From: Streptomyces stelliscabiei
GTDB lineage: Bacteria; Actinomycetota; Actinomycetes; Streptomycetales; Streptomycetaceae
DNA length: 64,000 bases
Assembly (NCBI RefSeq): GCF_014873495.1
Contig: NZ_JADBGF010000001.1
Span: 4,092,001 to 4,156,000 of the forward strand
Direction: 5' to 3'
Shown here in pieces: positions 15,116-24,274 of this stretch. Each line of letters starts with the position of its first letter. Positions within the stretch are counted from its first letter, which is position 1. Both the position numbers and the translations under genes were made by a program. The notes under the pieces were generated by a model. It did not search any database and was not told where the DNA came from. It worked only from the letters and a program-made list of their open reading frames with translations.

Positions 15116-17131
15116 TCAGCGGGGTTCGCGGACGACCGCCACGTCCCCGGCCGGTACCAGCACCGTCGCCGGGGCGTCGGTCGTGGTGACGGGCTTGCCC
15201 GTCAGCAGCTCGACGGACCCGGCGGCGACCTCGACCTCGGCGTCGTCGTCGCCGTGGTTGATCAGGAAGAGGTAGTCCGCCTCCGGGCCCCGGCGCAGGG
15301 CCGCCTCGACGTGTGCGGGGGTCGTACGCACCGAGGTCACGCCCGCCTCCTCGCGGACGCGGTCCAGGAGGGCGGCGAGGGTCGTCGGGTCCGGGCGGGT
15401 GGCGACGTACCAGGCGGTGCCCGCGCCATGGGTGTGGCGGGTGACCGCCGGGACCCCGGCCAGGGGGCCGGAGGTGTACGAGGTCACCGCCTCCGCGCCC
15501 GCCAGGGCGACCCGCTCCGACCACAGTCCGGCCGTACCGCCGTCGCTCAGGCCCACCGACTCGCCCGGCAGCAGCGGGAACAGCTCGTCCGTGCGCACGC
15601 CCAGCGCCTCGCGGAACGCGCCCGGGTAACCGCCCAGCCGGACGTGGCAGTTCTCGTCCACCGCGCCGCTGTGGAAGCCGACGGCGAGCGTGCCGCCGGT
15701 CTCCGCGAAACCGGTGAGGTTCGCCGCACCCGCGTCGTCCACCAGGTACAGGCTCGGCGCCAGCACCAGCTTGTACGCGGACAGGTCCGCGTCGGGGCGG
15801 ACGAAGTCCACGGCCACGCCGGCCCGCCACAGCGGCTCGTACCAGGCGCGGACCAGGTCCTGGAAGCGGAGTTCGCCGCTCGGCTGGGACGGGAGTTCCA
15901 CCGCCCACCAGGCGCTCCAGTCCCAGGCGATCGCCACCTCGGCGACGCCCGTGCTGCCCCGCACCTCCGCCAACGAGCCCAGATCCGCGCCCAGTCGCAC
16001 CACGTCCCGCCAGATCCGGCTGTCGGTGCCCGCGTGCGGGAGCATCGCCGAGTGCCACTGCTCGGCGCCGGCCTTGGCCGCCCGCCACTGGAAGTAGGCG
16101 ATGCCGTCGGCGCCCCGGGCCACATGGGACAGGGCGTTGCGGCGCAGCTCGCCCGCCGTCTTGGCCCGGTTGACCGGCTGCCAGTTGACCGCGCCGGTGG
16201 AGTGCTCCATCAGCAGCCACGGACTGCCGCCGGCCAGCGAGCGCACCAGGTCGCCGCTGATCGCGATGTCGATCTCGGACTCGGGGTCCGTCGACTGGAG
16301 GTAGTGGTCGTTGGAGACGATGTCCAACTCCGGTGCCCAGCGCCAGTAGTCGAGCTTGTCGAAGTTGAACATCACCATGAAGTTGGTGGTGGCGGGGGTG
16401 GTGGGGGCCGCCTCCAGCAGCACCTCGCGCTCCGCCTTGCACAGCGAGAGCAGCGCGTCGCTGCAGAAGCGGCGCCAGTCCAGCTGGTGGGTGGGGTTCG
16501 GGACCGCGCCCGTCGGGCGGGGCGGGATGATCTCGTCCCAGTCGTAGTACCACTGGCTCCAGAACGTCGTGCCCCAGGCGTGGTTGAGCGCCGCCAGGTC
16601 GTCGTACTTCTCGCGCAGCCAGAGCCGGAAGGCCGCCGCGCTCGTGTCGCAGTGGCACTCGCCGTTGTGGCAGCCGTACTCGTTGTGGACGTGCCACATG
16701 ACGACGGCCGGGTGGTCGGCGTACCGCTCGCCCAGCACGCGGGCGATCCGCAGGGCGGCCTCGCGGTAGGCGGGGCTGGACGGGCAGAAGGTCTGGCGGC
16801 TGCCGTACGAGAGGGCGCGGCCGTCCTTGTCGACCGGCAGGGCGTCCGGGTGCTTGACGAAGAACCAGGCCGGCGGGGCCGCCGTCGGGGTCGCCAGGTC
16901 GGCGGCGATGCCGTTCTCGTGGAGCAGGGCGAGGATCTTGTCCAGGCGGGAGAAGTCGTACTCGCCCTCGCGCGGCTCCAGCAGCGCCCACGAGAAGATG
17001 TTGACGCTGACCATGTTCACGCCCGCCTCGCGCATGAGGCGTACGTCCTCGGCCCACACCTCCTCGGGCCACTGCTCGGGGTTGTAGTCCCCGCCGTAGG
17101 CGATGCCGGGGACGTTCAGTTCGCGCTTCAT
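15116..17131 (-). CDS. family-42 beta-galactosidase, last gene of the galactoside operon
   Basis: 671 aa from ATG 17131, GGAGG seven bases upstream. The start overlaps the TGA of the alpha-galactosidase gene (ATGA 17128-17131). GH42 features: N-terminal barrel beginning GGDYNPEQWP, acid/base E151 in HVHNEYGCH, nucleophile E309 in WLLMEHS, and a cluster of cysteines (C116, C154, C159, C161) matching the zinc site seen in GH42 structures. The beta-galactosidase trimerisation (GATase-like) domain and a small C-terminal beta domain follow. No signal peptide, so cytosolic. It removes beta-linked galactose from imported oligosaccharides. The frame is open across the upstream gene, but that extension is only a shadow. 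Confidence 0.94.
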   Translation of the reverse strand: MKRELNVPGIAYGGDYNPEQWPEEVWAEDVRLMREAGVNMVSVNIFSWALLEPREGEYDFSRLDKILALLHENGIAADLATPTAAPPAWFFVKHPDALPVDKDGRALSYGSRQTFCPSSPAYREAALRIARVLGERYADHPAVVMWHVHNEYGCHNGECHCDTSAAAFRLWLREKYDDLAALNHAWGTTFWSQWYYDWDEIIPPRPTGAVPNPTHQLDWRRFCSDALLSLCKAEREVLLEAAPTTPATTNFMVMFNFDKLDYWRWAPELDIVSNDHYLQSTDPESEIDIAISGDLVRSLAGGSPWLLMEHSTGAVNWQPVNRAKTAGELRRNALSHVARGADGIAYFQWRAAKAGAEQWHSAMLPHAGTDSRIWRDVVRLGADLGSLAEVRGSTGVAEVAIAWDWSAWWAVELPSQPSGELRFQDLVRAWYEPLWRAGVAVDFVRPDADLSAYKLVLAPSLYLVDDAGAANLTGFAETGGTLAVGFHSGAVDENCHVRLGGYPGAFREALGVRTDELFPLLPGESVGLSDGGTAGLWSERVALAGAEAVTSYTSGPLAGVPAVTRHTHGAGTAWYVATRPDPTTLAALLDRVREEAGVTSVRTTPAHVEAALRRGPEADYLFLINHGDDDAEVEVAAGSVELLTGKPVTTTDAPATVLVPAGDVAVVREPR

Positions 17132-18450
17132 TCGGAGGCCTCCGGGCCCTTCGTCAGCAGTCGGCGGGTCGTTTCCACACCCCAGGTGTCCAGGGAGAGC
17201 AGGCGGTCGCTGGAGGCCGTCAGGCCGCCCGTCGCCTCGACGTGCGCCGCCCAGCGCTCGCGCGTCTCGACGGCGGGACGGGCCATCAGGCAGTCGGGGT
17301 CGTTCACCCAGAGGCGCCCGTGCTGCCACTGGCGGCCGGCGCCCGTGAACTCGGCGGAGTCCTGGCCGGGCTGGCTGTGGTCGTCCGCCTCGGGGCGGCG
17401 GTGCGGGGCCGTGTCGGGGCTGACCCGCATGGCGTCGAACAGGCCGAGGGACGGCAGGATCGGCGCGCCGCAGCCGAGGAGGTAGGCGTCGGGGCCGATG
17501 GCGTCGCGGATCAGCTCGATGCCCCGGCGGTACGCCGTGAGGGCGTCCACGGAGGCGTGGCGTACGCCGTCCAGCGCGCCCGCGTAGAGGAAGTCGACCT
17601 TGAAGTAGTCGTAGCCCTCCGAGCGGAGGGTGGTGAAGACCTCGGTGAGGTACGCCGCCGCCGCGGGGTGGGTGGTGTCGAGGACGTACAGGTCGTGGCC
17701 CCAGTTGTGGCCGGCGTGCGTGGGACCGCCGTCCTCGTCGCGCACCAGCCACTCGGGGTGCTCGGCGGCCAGGGCGCTCGACGGGTCGACGAGGAAGGGC
17801 GCCGTCCAGATGCCGGCGCGGCGGCCTCGGGCGCGGATGGTGTCGGCGATGCCCGCGCGGGAGCGGAAGCGGCCGGAGAGGGTGAGCCAGTCGCCGAGGG
17901 CCTTCTGGTAGCCGTCGTCGATCTGGACGACGTCGATGGGGAGGTCGAGGGTGTCCATCGCACGGAGGTTCTCGTGGATGTCGTCCTCGGTGACGGAGGT
18001 GAAGTACTCGTACCAGGAGCACCAGACGGTGGGGGCCGGGCGCGGGGCCGCGAGGCCGAGGCTCGCCGCCCACTCGCCCAGCACCGCCTGGATGTCCGTG
18101 CCGGTCCACTCCTTCACCGGGCCGTCGGAGGTGACCTCGGCGACCTGGTCCCTCACCGTCAGGCGGATCGAGGGGACCTGGTGGGCGGGGTCGGGGGCGG
18201 CCCAGAGGCGGACCGGTGTGCCGTCGCCCGGGTCGAGGGCCAGCAGTCCCTCGCCCTGGAAGGTGCCGGCCGGGGCGGTGACACCCGGGCGGTAGCAGAC
18301 CGTGGCCCAGTTGTCGCCGGTCGGACGGTACGGGGTCGCGTCGAGGGCGTAGGAGCCGCTGGGGCTCCAGGACTGCCAGCCCTCCTCGTGGACCCGTGCC
18401 GTACTGGTGTCCACGGGCACGGAGGCCACGTGGGTGAAGGGGTGGTGCAC
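17128..18450 (-). CDS. family-36 alpha-galactosidase
   Basis: 440 aa from GTG 18450 with only a weak GAAAGAG ribosome site. It is a short GH36 (clan GH-D) enzyme: nucleophile D286 in DYFKVDFLY, acid/base D346 in RVSPDTAP, barrel start IDVVQIDDGYQ. It lacks the large N-terminal super-sandwich domain of full-length GH36 enzymes. No signal peptide, so cytosolic. It should act on raffinose-, melibiose- or galactomannan-type alpha-galactosides brought in by the adjacent transporter. It follows the permease gene by 40 bases and overlaps the beta-galactosidase gene by four. Confidence 0.9.
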   Translation of the reverse strand: MHHPFTHVASVPVDTSTARVHEEGWQSWSPSGSYALDATPYRPTGDNWATVCYRPGVTAPAGTFQGEGLLALDPGDGTPVRLWAAPDPAHQVPSIRLTVRDQVAEVTSDGPVKEWTGTDIQAVLGEWAASLGLAAPRPAPTVWCSWYEYFTSVTEDDIHENLRAMDTLDLPIDVVQIDDGYQKALGDWLTLSGRFRSRAGIADTIRARGRRAGIWTAPFLVDPSSALAAEHPEWLVRDEDGGPTHAGHNWGHDLYVLDTTHPAAAAYLTEVFTTLRSEGYDYFKVDFLYAGALDGVRHASVDALTAYRRGIELIRDAIGPDAYLLGCGAPILPSLGLFDAMRVSPDTAPHRRPEADDHSQPGQDSAEFTGAGRQWQHGRLWVNDPDCLMARPAVETRERWAAHVEATGGLTASSDRLLSLDTWGVETTRRLLTKGPEASE

Positions 18451-18490
18451 GAGAACTTCTCTTTCACACAGTGGGCCGCCGCGGGAGCGG

Positions 18491-19396
18491 TCAGCCCTTG
18501 TTGGCGCCGAGGGTCAGTCCGCTGACGAACTGCCGCTGGAGCGCGAAGTACACGATCAGGGTGGGGATCGCGGTGAGCAGGGCGCCGGCGGCGACCAGGT
18601 TGGGGTCGGTGAAGTACTGGCCGGAGAGGTTGTTCAGGGCCGAGGTGATCGGCATGTTCTCGCCGGTGGAGATCAGTACGAGCGCCCAGAAGAAGTCGTT
18701 GTAGATCCAGATGGAGAGCAGGGTCGCCAGGGCGGCCATCGCGGGCTTGCACAGCGGCAGCACGATCTGCCAGTACAGGCGCCACACGGACGCGCCGTCG
18801 ACGAGGGCCGCCTCGGTCAGCTCGTGGGGCAGGGAGCGCATGTAGTTGCTGAGCACGAAGGCGCAGAACCCGGACTGGAAGGCCACGTGGATGAGGACGA
18901 GGCCGAGCGCGGAGTCGTAGAGCTTGCCGGACATGGTGATGCCGGGCAGGTCGATGAGCAGGTACATGCGGTACAGCGGGGTGATGATGACCTGCTGCGG
19001 GAGCAGGTTGCCGGCCGTGAAGACCAGGAGCAGGAAGAGGTTGACGCGGAAGTCGAAGCGGCTGACGTAGAACGCCACCATCGAGGACAGGAACAGCGTC
19101 AGCAGCACCGCGGGGACGGCGATGATCAGGGTGTTCACGAAGTAGTGCGTCATGTCCGACTGGGTGAACGCGTTCGTGAAGTTCTCGAAGTTCAGCGTGT
19201 CGGGCCACGAGACGTAGCCCTTCTCGCTGGTCTCGCCGTAGGGGCGCAGGGCCGCGTACAGGGCCCACAGCAGGGGTCCCAGCCACGCCAGTGACATGCC
19301 GACGAGGAAGACGTGCAGCAGGATCCGGGCGGGGCGCAGGGGTGTGCGCTCCTTGGGAGCGACGGCCGCGGCGGTGGTGTCGACGGTGGTGCTCAC
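18491..19396 (-). CDS. sugar ABC transporter permease (MalG type)
   Basis: 301 aa from GTG 19396, AAGGAG eight bases upstream; the start overlaps the preceding gene's TGA (19393-19396). Six membrane segments, first around ILLHVFLVGMSLAWLGPLLWAL; EAA loop EAALVDGASVWRLY. It pairs with the 19393-20391 permease. Substrate inferred from co-transcribed alpha- and beta-galactosidase. No ATPase gene is in the operon. Confidence 0.92.
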   Translation of the reverse strand: MSTTVDTTAAAVAPKERTPLRPARILLHVFLVGMSLAWLGPLLWALYAALRPYGETSEKGYVSWPDTLNFENFTNAFTQSDMTHYFVNTLIIAVPAVLLTLFLSSMVAFYVSRFDFRVNLFLLLVFTAGNLLPQQVIITPLYRMYLLIDLPGITMSGKLYDSALGLVLIHVAFQSGFCAFVLSNYMRSLPHELTEAALVDGASVWRLYWQIVLPLCKPAMAALATLLSIWIYNDFFWALVLISTGENMPITSALNNLSGQYFTDPNLVAAGALLTAIPTLIVYFALQRQFVSGLTLGANKG

Positions 19397-20391
19397 GCTT
19401 GCCGCTCCTTCCGGAAGGTCGCGATCAGATACGGGATGATCACGGCGAGGGAGATCACCAGGAGGACGACGGCGATCGCCGATCCGTATCCGATACGGCT
19501 GGACTCTCCGATGATGTTGTTGGTGACGAGGATGGAGAGCAGTTCCGTGCCCTCGGCGCCCTTGTTGAAGACGAAGACGAGGTCGAAGGCGCGCAGGGCC
19601 TCGATGATGGTGACGACCAGGACGACGGTGTTGGTGGGGCGCAGGGTGGGGAAGATGACGTTCTTGAACGTCTGCCACTCGTTCGCGCCGTCCAGCGCGG
19701 AGGCCTCGCGCAGGGACGGGTCGACGCCCTTGAGGCCGGCCAGGTAGAGGATCATCATGTAGCCGGTGTGGCGCCAGGACGCGGCGATGAGGATGGCCCA
19801 GAGGTTGAGGTCCGGGTCGCCGATCCAGTCGATGTAGTGGCCCGGCTCGTTGGCGCCGATGAGGCTGTTGATCAGGCCCGTGTCGGGGTTGTAGATCAGC
19901 TGCCAGACGAAGCCGATGACCGCCAGCGACATCACGACGGGCAGGAAGAACGCCGTCTGGTAGACGCGGCTGAAGCGGATGTTCTTGTCCAGCTGCACGG
20001 CCAGGAACAGCCCCAGCGGCGTCGGGATCAGGATGAGCACGACGAACCAGATGATGTTGTGCTCGACGGCGGGCCAGAACTGCGGGTTGTTGGTGAACAG
20101 TTCCTGGAAGTTGTGGAGCCCGACCCACTTGATGGAGTCGAAGCCGATGCCGTCCCAGGTGGTGAAGGCCAGCAGGATCGACGCGAAGGCCGTCACCCAG
20201 ACCAGGGCGACGTGCAGGAACGTCGGCAGACCGGCCATCAGGCCCAGCGTCAGCCGGTCCCGGCGGGTGAGGAGCCGCCGATGCCCCTGGGGCACCTTGG
20301 CGGCCTTCCCGTTCTGTGCGGTTTTTGCGGCAGGGCCGGAGCCCGGAGGCGGCGTGGCCGCCTCCGGGCTCTCGGTGGGGGTGGTCGTCAT
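19393..20391 (-). CDS. sugar ABC transporter permease (MalF type)
   Basis: 332 aa from ATG 20391. A ~45-residue Pro/Ala-rich cytoplasmic tail is followed by a MalF-like membrane domain of six segments; EAA loop EASALDGANEWQTF. It lies 48 bases downstream of the binding-protein gene and overlaps the next permease by four bases. Role: import of a galactoside, by context. Confidence 0.92.
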   Translation of the reverse strand: MTTTPTESPEAATPPPGSGPAAKTAQNGKAAKVPQGHRRLLTRRDRLTLGLMAGLPTFLHVALVWVTAFASILLAFTTWDGIGFDSIKWVGLHNFQELFTNNPQFWPAVEHNIIWFVVLILIPTPLGLFLAVQLDKNIRFSRVYQTAFFLPVVMSLAVIGFVWQLIYNPDTGLINSLIGANEPGHYIDWIGDPDLNLWAILIAASWRHTGYMMILYLAGLKGVDPSLREASALDGANEWQTFKNVIFPTLRPTNTVVLVVTIIEALRAFDLVFVFNKGAEGTELLSILVTNNIIGESSRIGYGSAIAVVLLVISLAVIIPYLIATFRKERQA

Positions 20392-20439
20392 GTCAGGAGG
20401 TCATCCAGTCGTGAGGACGGTCGGTCGTCAGGACGGTCG

Positions 20440-21750
20440 TCAGGACGCGAAGATCGTCTTCTTCTGGCGCTCGATGGACGAGAGCAGGCTGTCGACGCCC
20501 TTGGGGTCGCGGATGAACTTCTGCAGCGCCGGCTGCATCACCGTGGAGGTGAAGTCGGGGCGGCTGTCGCGGTCCATGAACTGGGTGAGGCTCTTGGCGC
20601 CCGAGATCATCTCGTACGCCTTCTTCTGCAGCGGCGAGTACGAGGAGGTGTCCGCCTTGGTGGAGGCGGCGACCACGTTCGGGTCGGCCTTGAGGTAGAT
20701 CTGCTCGGCCTCGGGGGTGCCGAGGAACTCCATGAGCTTGGCCGCGCCGGACTTGTTCTTCGGGGCCTTGCTCATCATGTAGCCGTCGGTGGGCGCCTCG
20801 ACGGTGTCCTGGCCGTACGCCGGGTCTATCTCCGGGAAGGCGAAGAAGTCCAGGTCCTCCAGGTCGGCCTTGTTGGTGAACTGCTGGCCCACGAAGGTGC
20901 CCAGCAGGTACATGCCCGCCTTCTTCGACACCAGGGTCTGCGCGGCGTCCTGCCAGGTACGGCCGACGGCGCCCTCCTGGTGGTACGGCAGCAGCTCGCT
21001 CCAGTGGTCGAAGACCTTGCGGACCTTGGCGTCGGTCCAGGACGCCTTGCCCGCCATCAGCTCGACGTGGAAGTCGTAGCCGTTGGTGCGGAAGTTCAGC
21101 TGGTCGAAGGTGCCCATCGCCGGCCACGCGTCCTTGTCACCGAAGGCGATCGGGACGAGCTTGTCCTTCTGCATCTGCTTGCACAGGGCGATCAGCTGGT
21201 CCCACGTGGTGGGAACCTCGTAGCCCTTCTCCTGGAAGACGCTCTTGCGGTAGAAGAGCGCCCAGGGGTAGGTGTACAGCGGCACGAAGTAGTACTTGCC
21301 GTCCGCCCCCTTGCTGAGCTTCTTCATCGCGTCGGGGAAGTTGCCGCCGATCTTGTCCCACACGTCGTCGATCGGGCTGGCGAGGCCCTTGGCCGCGAAG
21401 AACTGCATGCGGTAGCCCGCGAACCAGTGGAACACGTCGTCCGGGGTGCCCTGGAGGTAGGAGTTGATCTGCTCCTGGAACGTGTTGTGGTCCTTGGTGT
21501 TCACGTCGACCGTGATCCCGGACTGCTTCTTGAACGCCGCGTAGATCTCGGCGAACGCCTTCTTCGGCACCGCGTCCGACGCGTTGGAGCCGAGCGAGAC
21601 GGTCTTCGAGTCACCGGCCGAACTGCCACTGCCGCCACAGGCGCTGAGCAGGGGGACGCCGGCGCCGAGCGCCACCGCCCCGCCGACGCCGCGCAGCACA
21701 GTGCGGCGGCTCGGGCCGGGGACGGAGAGACCGGAAGGTGTGAGGTGCAT
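20440..21750 (-). CDS. Tat-type lipoprotein, galactoside-binding component of ABC transporter
   Basis: 436 aa from ATG 21750, AGGGAG six bases upstream; the longer open frame (to 21852) is rejected because the signal starts here. The N-terminus has a twin-arginine motif (PSRRTVLRG, 14-21) and lipobox LLSAC (C38), so it is likely exported folded and then lipidated. The remainder is a family-1 solute-binding protein. Being first of the operon (binding protein, two permeases, alpha-galactosidase, beta-galactosidase) points to alpha-galactosides such as raffinose or melibiose. Exact ligand unknown. No regulator gene is adjacent, although upstream DNA carries repeat elements. Confidence 0.92.
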   Translation of the reverse strand: MHLTPSGLSVPGPSRRTVLRGVGGAVALGAGVPLLSACGGSGSSAGDSKTVSLGSNASDAVPKKAFAEIYAAFKKQSGITVDVNTKDHNTFQEQINSYLQGTPDDVFHWFAGYRMQFFAAKGLASPIDDVWDKIGGNFPDAMKKLSKGADGKYYFVPLYTYPWALFYRKSVFQEKGYEVPTTWDQLIALCKQMQKDKLVPIAFGDKDAWPAMGTFDQLNFRTNGYDFHVELMAGKASWTDAKVRKVFDHWSELLPYHQEGAVGRTWQDAAQTLVSKKAGMYLLGTFVGQQFTNKADLEDLDFFAFPEIDPAYGQDTVEAPTDGYMMSKAPKNKSGAAKLMEFLGTPEAEQIYLKADPNVVAASTKADTSSYSPLQKKAYEMISGAKSLTQFMDRDSRPDFTSTVMQPALQKFIRDPKGVDSLLSSIERQKKTIFAS

Positions 21751-21801
21751 GTACGGCTCCCTGGGGACAGGTCGTTCGGTCTCAATGGCCCTCGCCGGCG
21801 A

Positions 21802-21823
21802 CTGATCGAAAACAATCAGAAAC
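21802..21823. promoter_or_regulatory. candidate operator just upstream of the galactoside operon
   Basis: A/T-rich element: CTGAT (21802-21806) and ATCAG (21815-21819) are inverted arms. The same DNA also reads as a 10-bp-spaced direct repeat, ATCGAAAAC (21805-21813) and ATCAGAAAC (21815-21823). It lies between the predicted transcription start and the first gene. The pattern would suit a DeoR- or LacI-type repressor; this is inference. Confidence 0.42.
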
Positions 21824-21850
21824 CAACTCGACCGAACATCGGTGGCCGCC

Positions 21851-21880
21851 ATAACAGCTCTATGTCATGTCATGCGTCAA
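21851..21880 (-). promoter_or_regulatory. likely promoter of the galactoside operon
   Basis: Reading the minus strand: -35 TTGACG (21880-21875), 18-base spacer, -10 TGTTAT (21856-21851). Transcription would start near 21844, giving a ~95-base leader. Good match for a housekeeping sigma factor. Confidence 0.55.
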
Positions 21881-21898
21881 GACTTCTTGTCCCCCTTT

Positions 21899-21929
21899 GT
21901 TGAAACGTAATCCCTGGATGTCGAAACGT
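21899..21929. repeat. 21-bp-period direct repeat upstream of the galactoside promoter
   Basis: GTTGAAACGT (21899-21908) and GTCGAAACGT (21920-21929) are direct repeats exactly 21 bp apart, i.e. two helical turns. They sit about 20-50 bases upstream of the -35 hexamer, a typical activator position. No known regulator consensus is assigned. Confidence 0.5.
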
Positions 21930-22012
21930 GACCGACACATACGTGACCCGTGTCACACCTGGGCGGGGCCGCATCCATGGAGCACGTGATCGCGCAAGAT
22001 CGCCCACCGAGG

Positions 22013-23440
22013 TCAGCCACCGCCGTCCCCCACCCGCGCGGAGGCCGTTCCGAAGTGTTTGCGTCGGCGTATCGGCACTCCCCGGCGTCCCCTGCGCGCC
22101 GGCGCCCCGCCGCCGCCCGCAGCCCCGCCCCCGTCGAGCTGGATCCAGATCCGCACCTCGGTGCCGCCCAGCACCGACGACCCGAGGCGGACGTCACCGC
22201 CGGTCGACTCGGCGAGCCTGCGCACGATGTCCAGGCCGAGCCCGGTCGAGCCGTCGCTGCCGGAGCCCCGCCCACGGGCCATGGCGGCCTCGGGATCGGC
22301 GATGCCCGGCCCCGCGTCGGAGACCAGGACGATCACCGCGTCCTCGGCGTTGTGCACGTCCACCGCGAAGGCCGTGCCCTGGTCCGTGTGCCGGAAGACG
22401 TTGCCGAGGAGGGCGTCCAGCGCGGCGGCGAGGTCGGCCCGGGCGACGGGTATGCGGACGGGCCGCTCGGCCCCGGCCACCCGCCACGTGCGGCCCTCGT
22501 CCTCCGCGAGCGCCGACCAGAACGCCATCCGCTCCCGCACCACCTCGGCCGCGTCGCACCCGGCGCCGGGCCCCGCCACCGCCGTCCGGGGCTTGGCCTC
22601 CCGCGCCGTACGGATGATCGCGTCGACCTCCCGCTCCAGCTGCTCGACCGCCGCCCGCGTCTGCTCGGCGGCCGGCCCGTCGCCGAGCGAGGCCGCGTTG
22701 AGCCGCAGCACGGTCAGCGGTGTGCGCAGCCGGTGCGACAGATCCGCCGCCAACTCCCGCTCGTTCGCCAGCAGTTGCACCACCTGGTCGGCCATCGCGT
22801 TGAAGGCCGTCGCCGCCAGGCGCAGTTCCTTCGGCCCCTTCTCCGGAACCCTCGCGCCCAACTGCCCCTCCCCCAGTTCGCGGGCGCTCTCCACCAGCCG
22901 CCGCGCGGGCCGGACCATACGCACCCCGAGCCGGTCGGCCACCGCCACCGAGCCGACGATCAGCAGGGCACCCACCCCGGCGAGCACCGCCCACGCCGTG
23001 GCGAGCCCCCGGCTCACCTCCGACGCGGGCACGTACACCTCCACCACCGCTATCGCGCCGGAGCCGATCGCGGTCGGCTGGAGCAGCGTGGACCCGCCGG
23101 GCACCCGCGTGGTGGAGGCCCGGCCCAGCTCGCGGACCGTCGCGATGTCCCGGTCGGACGCCCGCTGCCGGCCCAGGTCGAGCGCGGCGGTCCCCGTGCC
23201 GTCCGCCGGCAGGTGCACCGCCATCCCGTCGTCCGAGCCGGCCGAGGCGACGACCCGCTCCAGCTGCTCCCGGCCGGTGGTGATGGAGAGCGCCGGGGCG
23301 ATCGCGGCCGCCTCCCGCTCGGCATGGGAGAAGGCCCGGTCCCGTGCCATCTCCTTGACGACCAGCCCGAGCGGCACCGCGAAGGCCACCACGACCATCG
23401 CCGTCACCGCCAGGCACACCTTGACCAGGGCCCACCTCAT
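22013..23440 (-). CDS. sensor histidine kinase
   Basis: 475 aa; its ATG (23440) overlaps the TGA of the response-regulator gene (ATGA 23437-23440). Order: TM1 (~5-28), extracytoplasmic sensor of ~115 residues, TM2 (~147-168), HAMP (~170-222), HisKA with phosphoacceptor H236 in DLSHRLRTPL, and HATPase_c with N box NVFRH, G1 box DAGPGI and G2 box STGLGL. The last ~30 residues are Gly/Arg-rich. All catalytic boxes are intact. The signal is unknown. The second product of a two-gene operon. Confidence 0.93.
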   Translation of the reverse strand: MRWALVKVCLAVTAMVVVAFAVPLGLVVKEMARDRAFSHAEREAAAIAPALSITTGREQLERVVASAGSDDGMAVHLPADGTGTAALDLGRQRASDRDIATVRELGRASTTRVPGGSTLLQPTAIGSGAIAVVEVYVPASEVSRGLATAWAVLAGVGALLIVGSVAVADRLGVRMVRPARRLVESARELGEGQLGARVPEKGPKELRLAATAFNAMADQVVQLLANERELAADLSHRLRTPLTVLRLNAASLGDGPAAEQTRAAVEQLEREVDAIIRTAREAKPRTAVAGPGAGCDAAEVVRERMAFWSALAEDEGRTWRVAGAERPVRIPVARADLAAALDALLGNVFRHTDQGTAFAVDVHNAEDAVIVLVSDAGPGIADPEAAMARGRGSGSDGSTGLGLDIVRRLAESTGGDVRLGSSVLGGTEVRIWIQLDGGGAAGGGGAPARRGRRGVPIRRRKHFGTASARVGDGGG

Positions 23441-24141
23441 GGCCCCGCTCCCGCCCCCGGCGGCTCCAGCTTCACACCGACCCCGCGCAGCGTGTGCAGA
23501 TAGCGCGGCTCGGCCGCCGTCTCCCCCAACTTCCGCCGCAGCCACGACAGATGCACGTCGATGGTCTGGTCGTCCCCGTACGACTGCTGCCACACCTCGG
23601 CCAGCAGCTCCCTGCGCGCGACGACCACACCGGGCCGCCCGGCCAGGAACGCGAGCAGGTCGAACTCGCGCCGGGTGAGGTCGAGTCGTACGCCGTCCAG
23701 CGCGGCCTGACGGCGCAGCGGGTCGATCGCGAGGCCGCCGACCCGGATGACCGTGGAAGGGGGCCCCGCACCGGCGAAGGCGCGGGAGCGGCGCAGTACG
23801 GCGGCCATCCGGGCGGACAGGTGCTCGACCGAGAACGGCTTGGTCAGGTAGTCGTCCGCGCCCGCGTTCAACAGGCGGACGATCTCCGCCTCGTCGTCCC
23901 TCGCCGTCGCGATGATCACCGGGACGTCCGTGATGCCGCGCAGCATCTTCAGCGCCTCCGAGCCGTCGAGGTCCGGCAGCCCGAGGTCGAGGACGACCAC
24001 GTCGAAACGGACGTGCGCGACCTCGCGCAGCGCCTCCAGGGCCGTACCGACGCTGCGCACGGTGTGCGCGGCGTCCGTCAGATGCCTGATCAGCGCCGAG
24101 CGTACGAACGGGTCGTCCTCGACCACGAGCACACTTGCCAT
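23437..24141 (-). CDS. OmpR/PhoB-family response regulator
   Basis: 234 aa from ATG 24141 (a GTG three codons upstream is possible; no clear ribosome site). Receiver domain: acidic pair ED at 8-9, phosphoacceptor D52 in VVLDLGLPD, conserved T in IIATARD, K in YLTKPF. C-terminal winged helix (~130-225) of the Trans_reg_C type. It works with the downstream kinase. Targets unknown. Confidence 0.94.
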   Translation of the reverse strand: MASVLVVEDDPFVRSALIRHLTDAAHTVRSVGTALEALREVAHVRFDVVVLDLGLPDLDGSEALKMLRGITDVPVIIATARDDEAEIVRLLNAGADDYLTKPFSVEHLSARMAAVLRRSRAFAGAGPPSTVIRVGGLAIDPLRRQAALDGVRLDLTRREFDLLAFLAGRPGVVVARRELLAEVWQQSYGDDQTIDVHLSWLRRKLGETAAEPRYLHTLRGVGVKLEPPGAGAGP

Positions 24142-24274
24142 GCGCCGCACCGTACGCCATGCGCGGGAGCCCGGTCGGGGCCTGTGGACAACTCACGCGG
24201 GAGCCCCGCGCGCAGGCCCGTGAACGGACCGGCGACCCCCTGCCCCACGACACCGCCGGGGCGCGTGGGGCAGG

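Noticed and set aside
15116..18109. Continuous 997-codon minus-strand frame suggesting a fused protein upstream of the beta-galactosidase
   Set aside because: The first 326 residues are Arg/Pro/His-rich shadow of the alpha-galactosidase frame; the ATGA junction and ribosome site at 17131 mark the real start.
22013..24253. 746-codon frame that would fuse the histidine kinase with an upstream domain
   Set aside because: The upstream half is the out-of-frame shadow of the response-regulator gene; real genes overlap by ATGA at 23437-23440.
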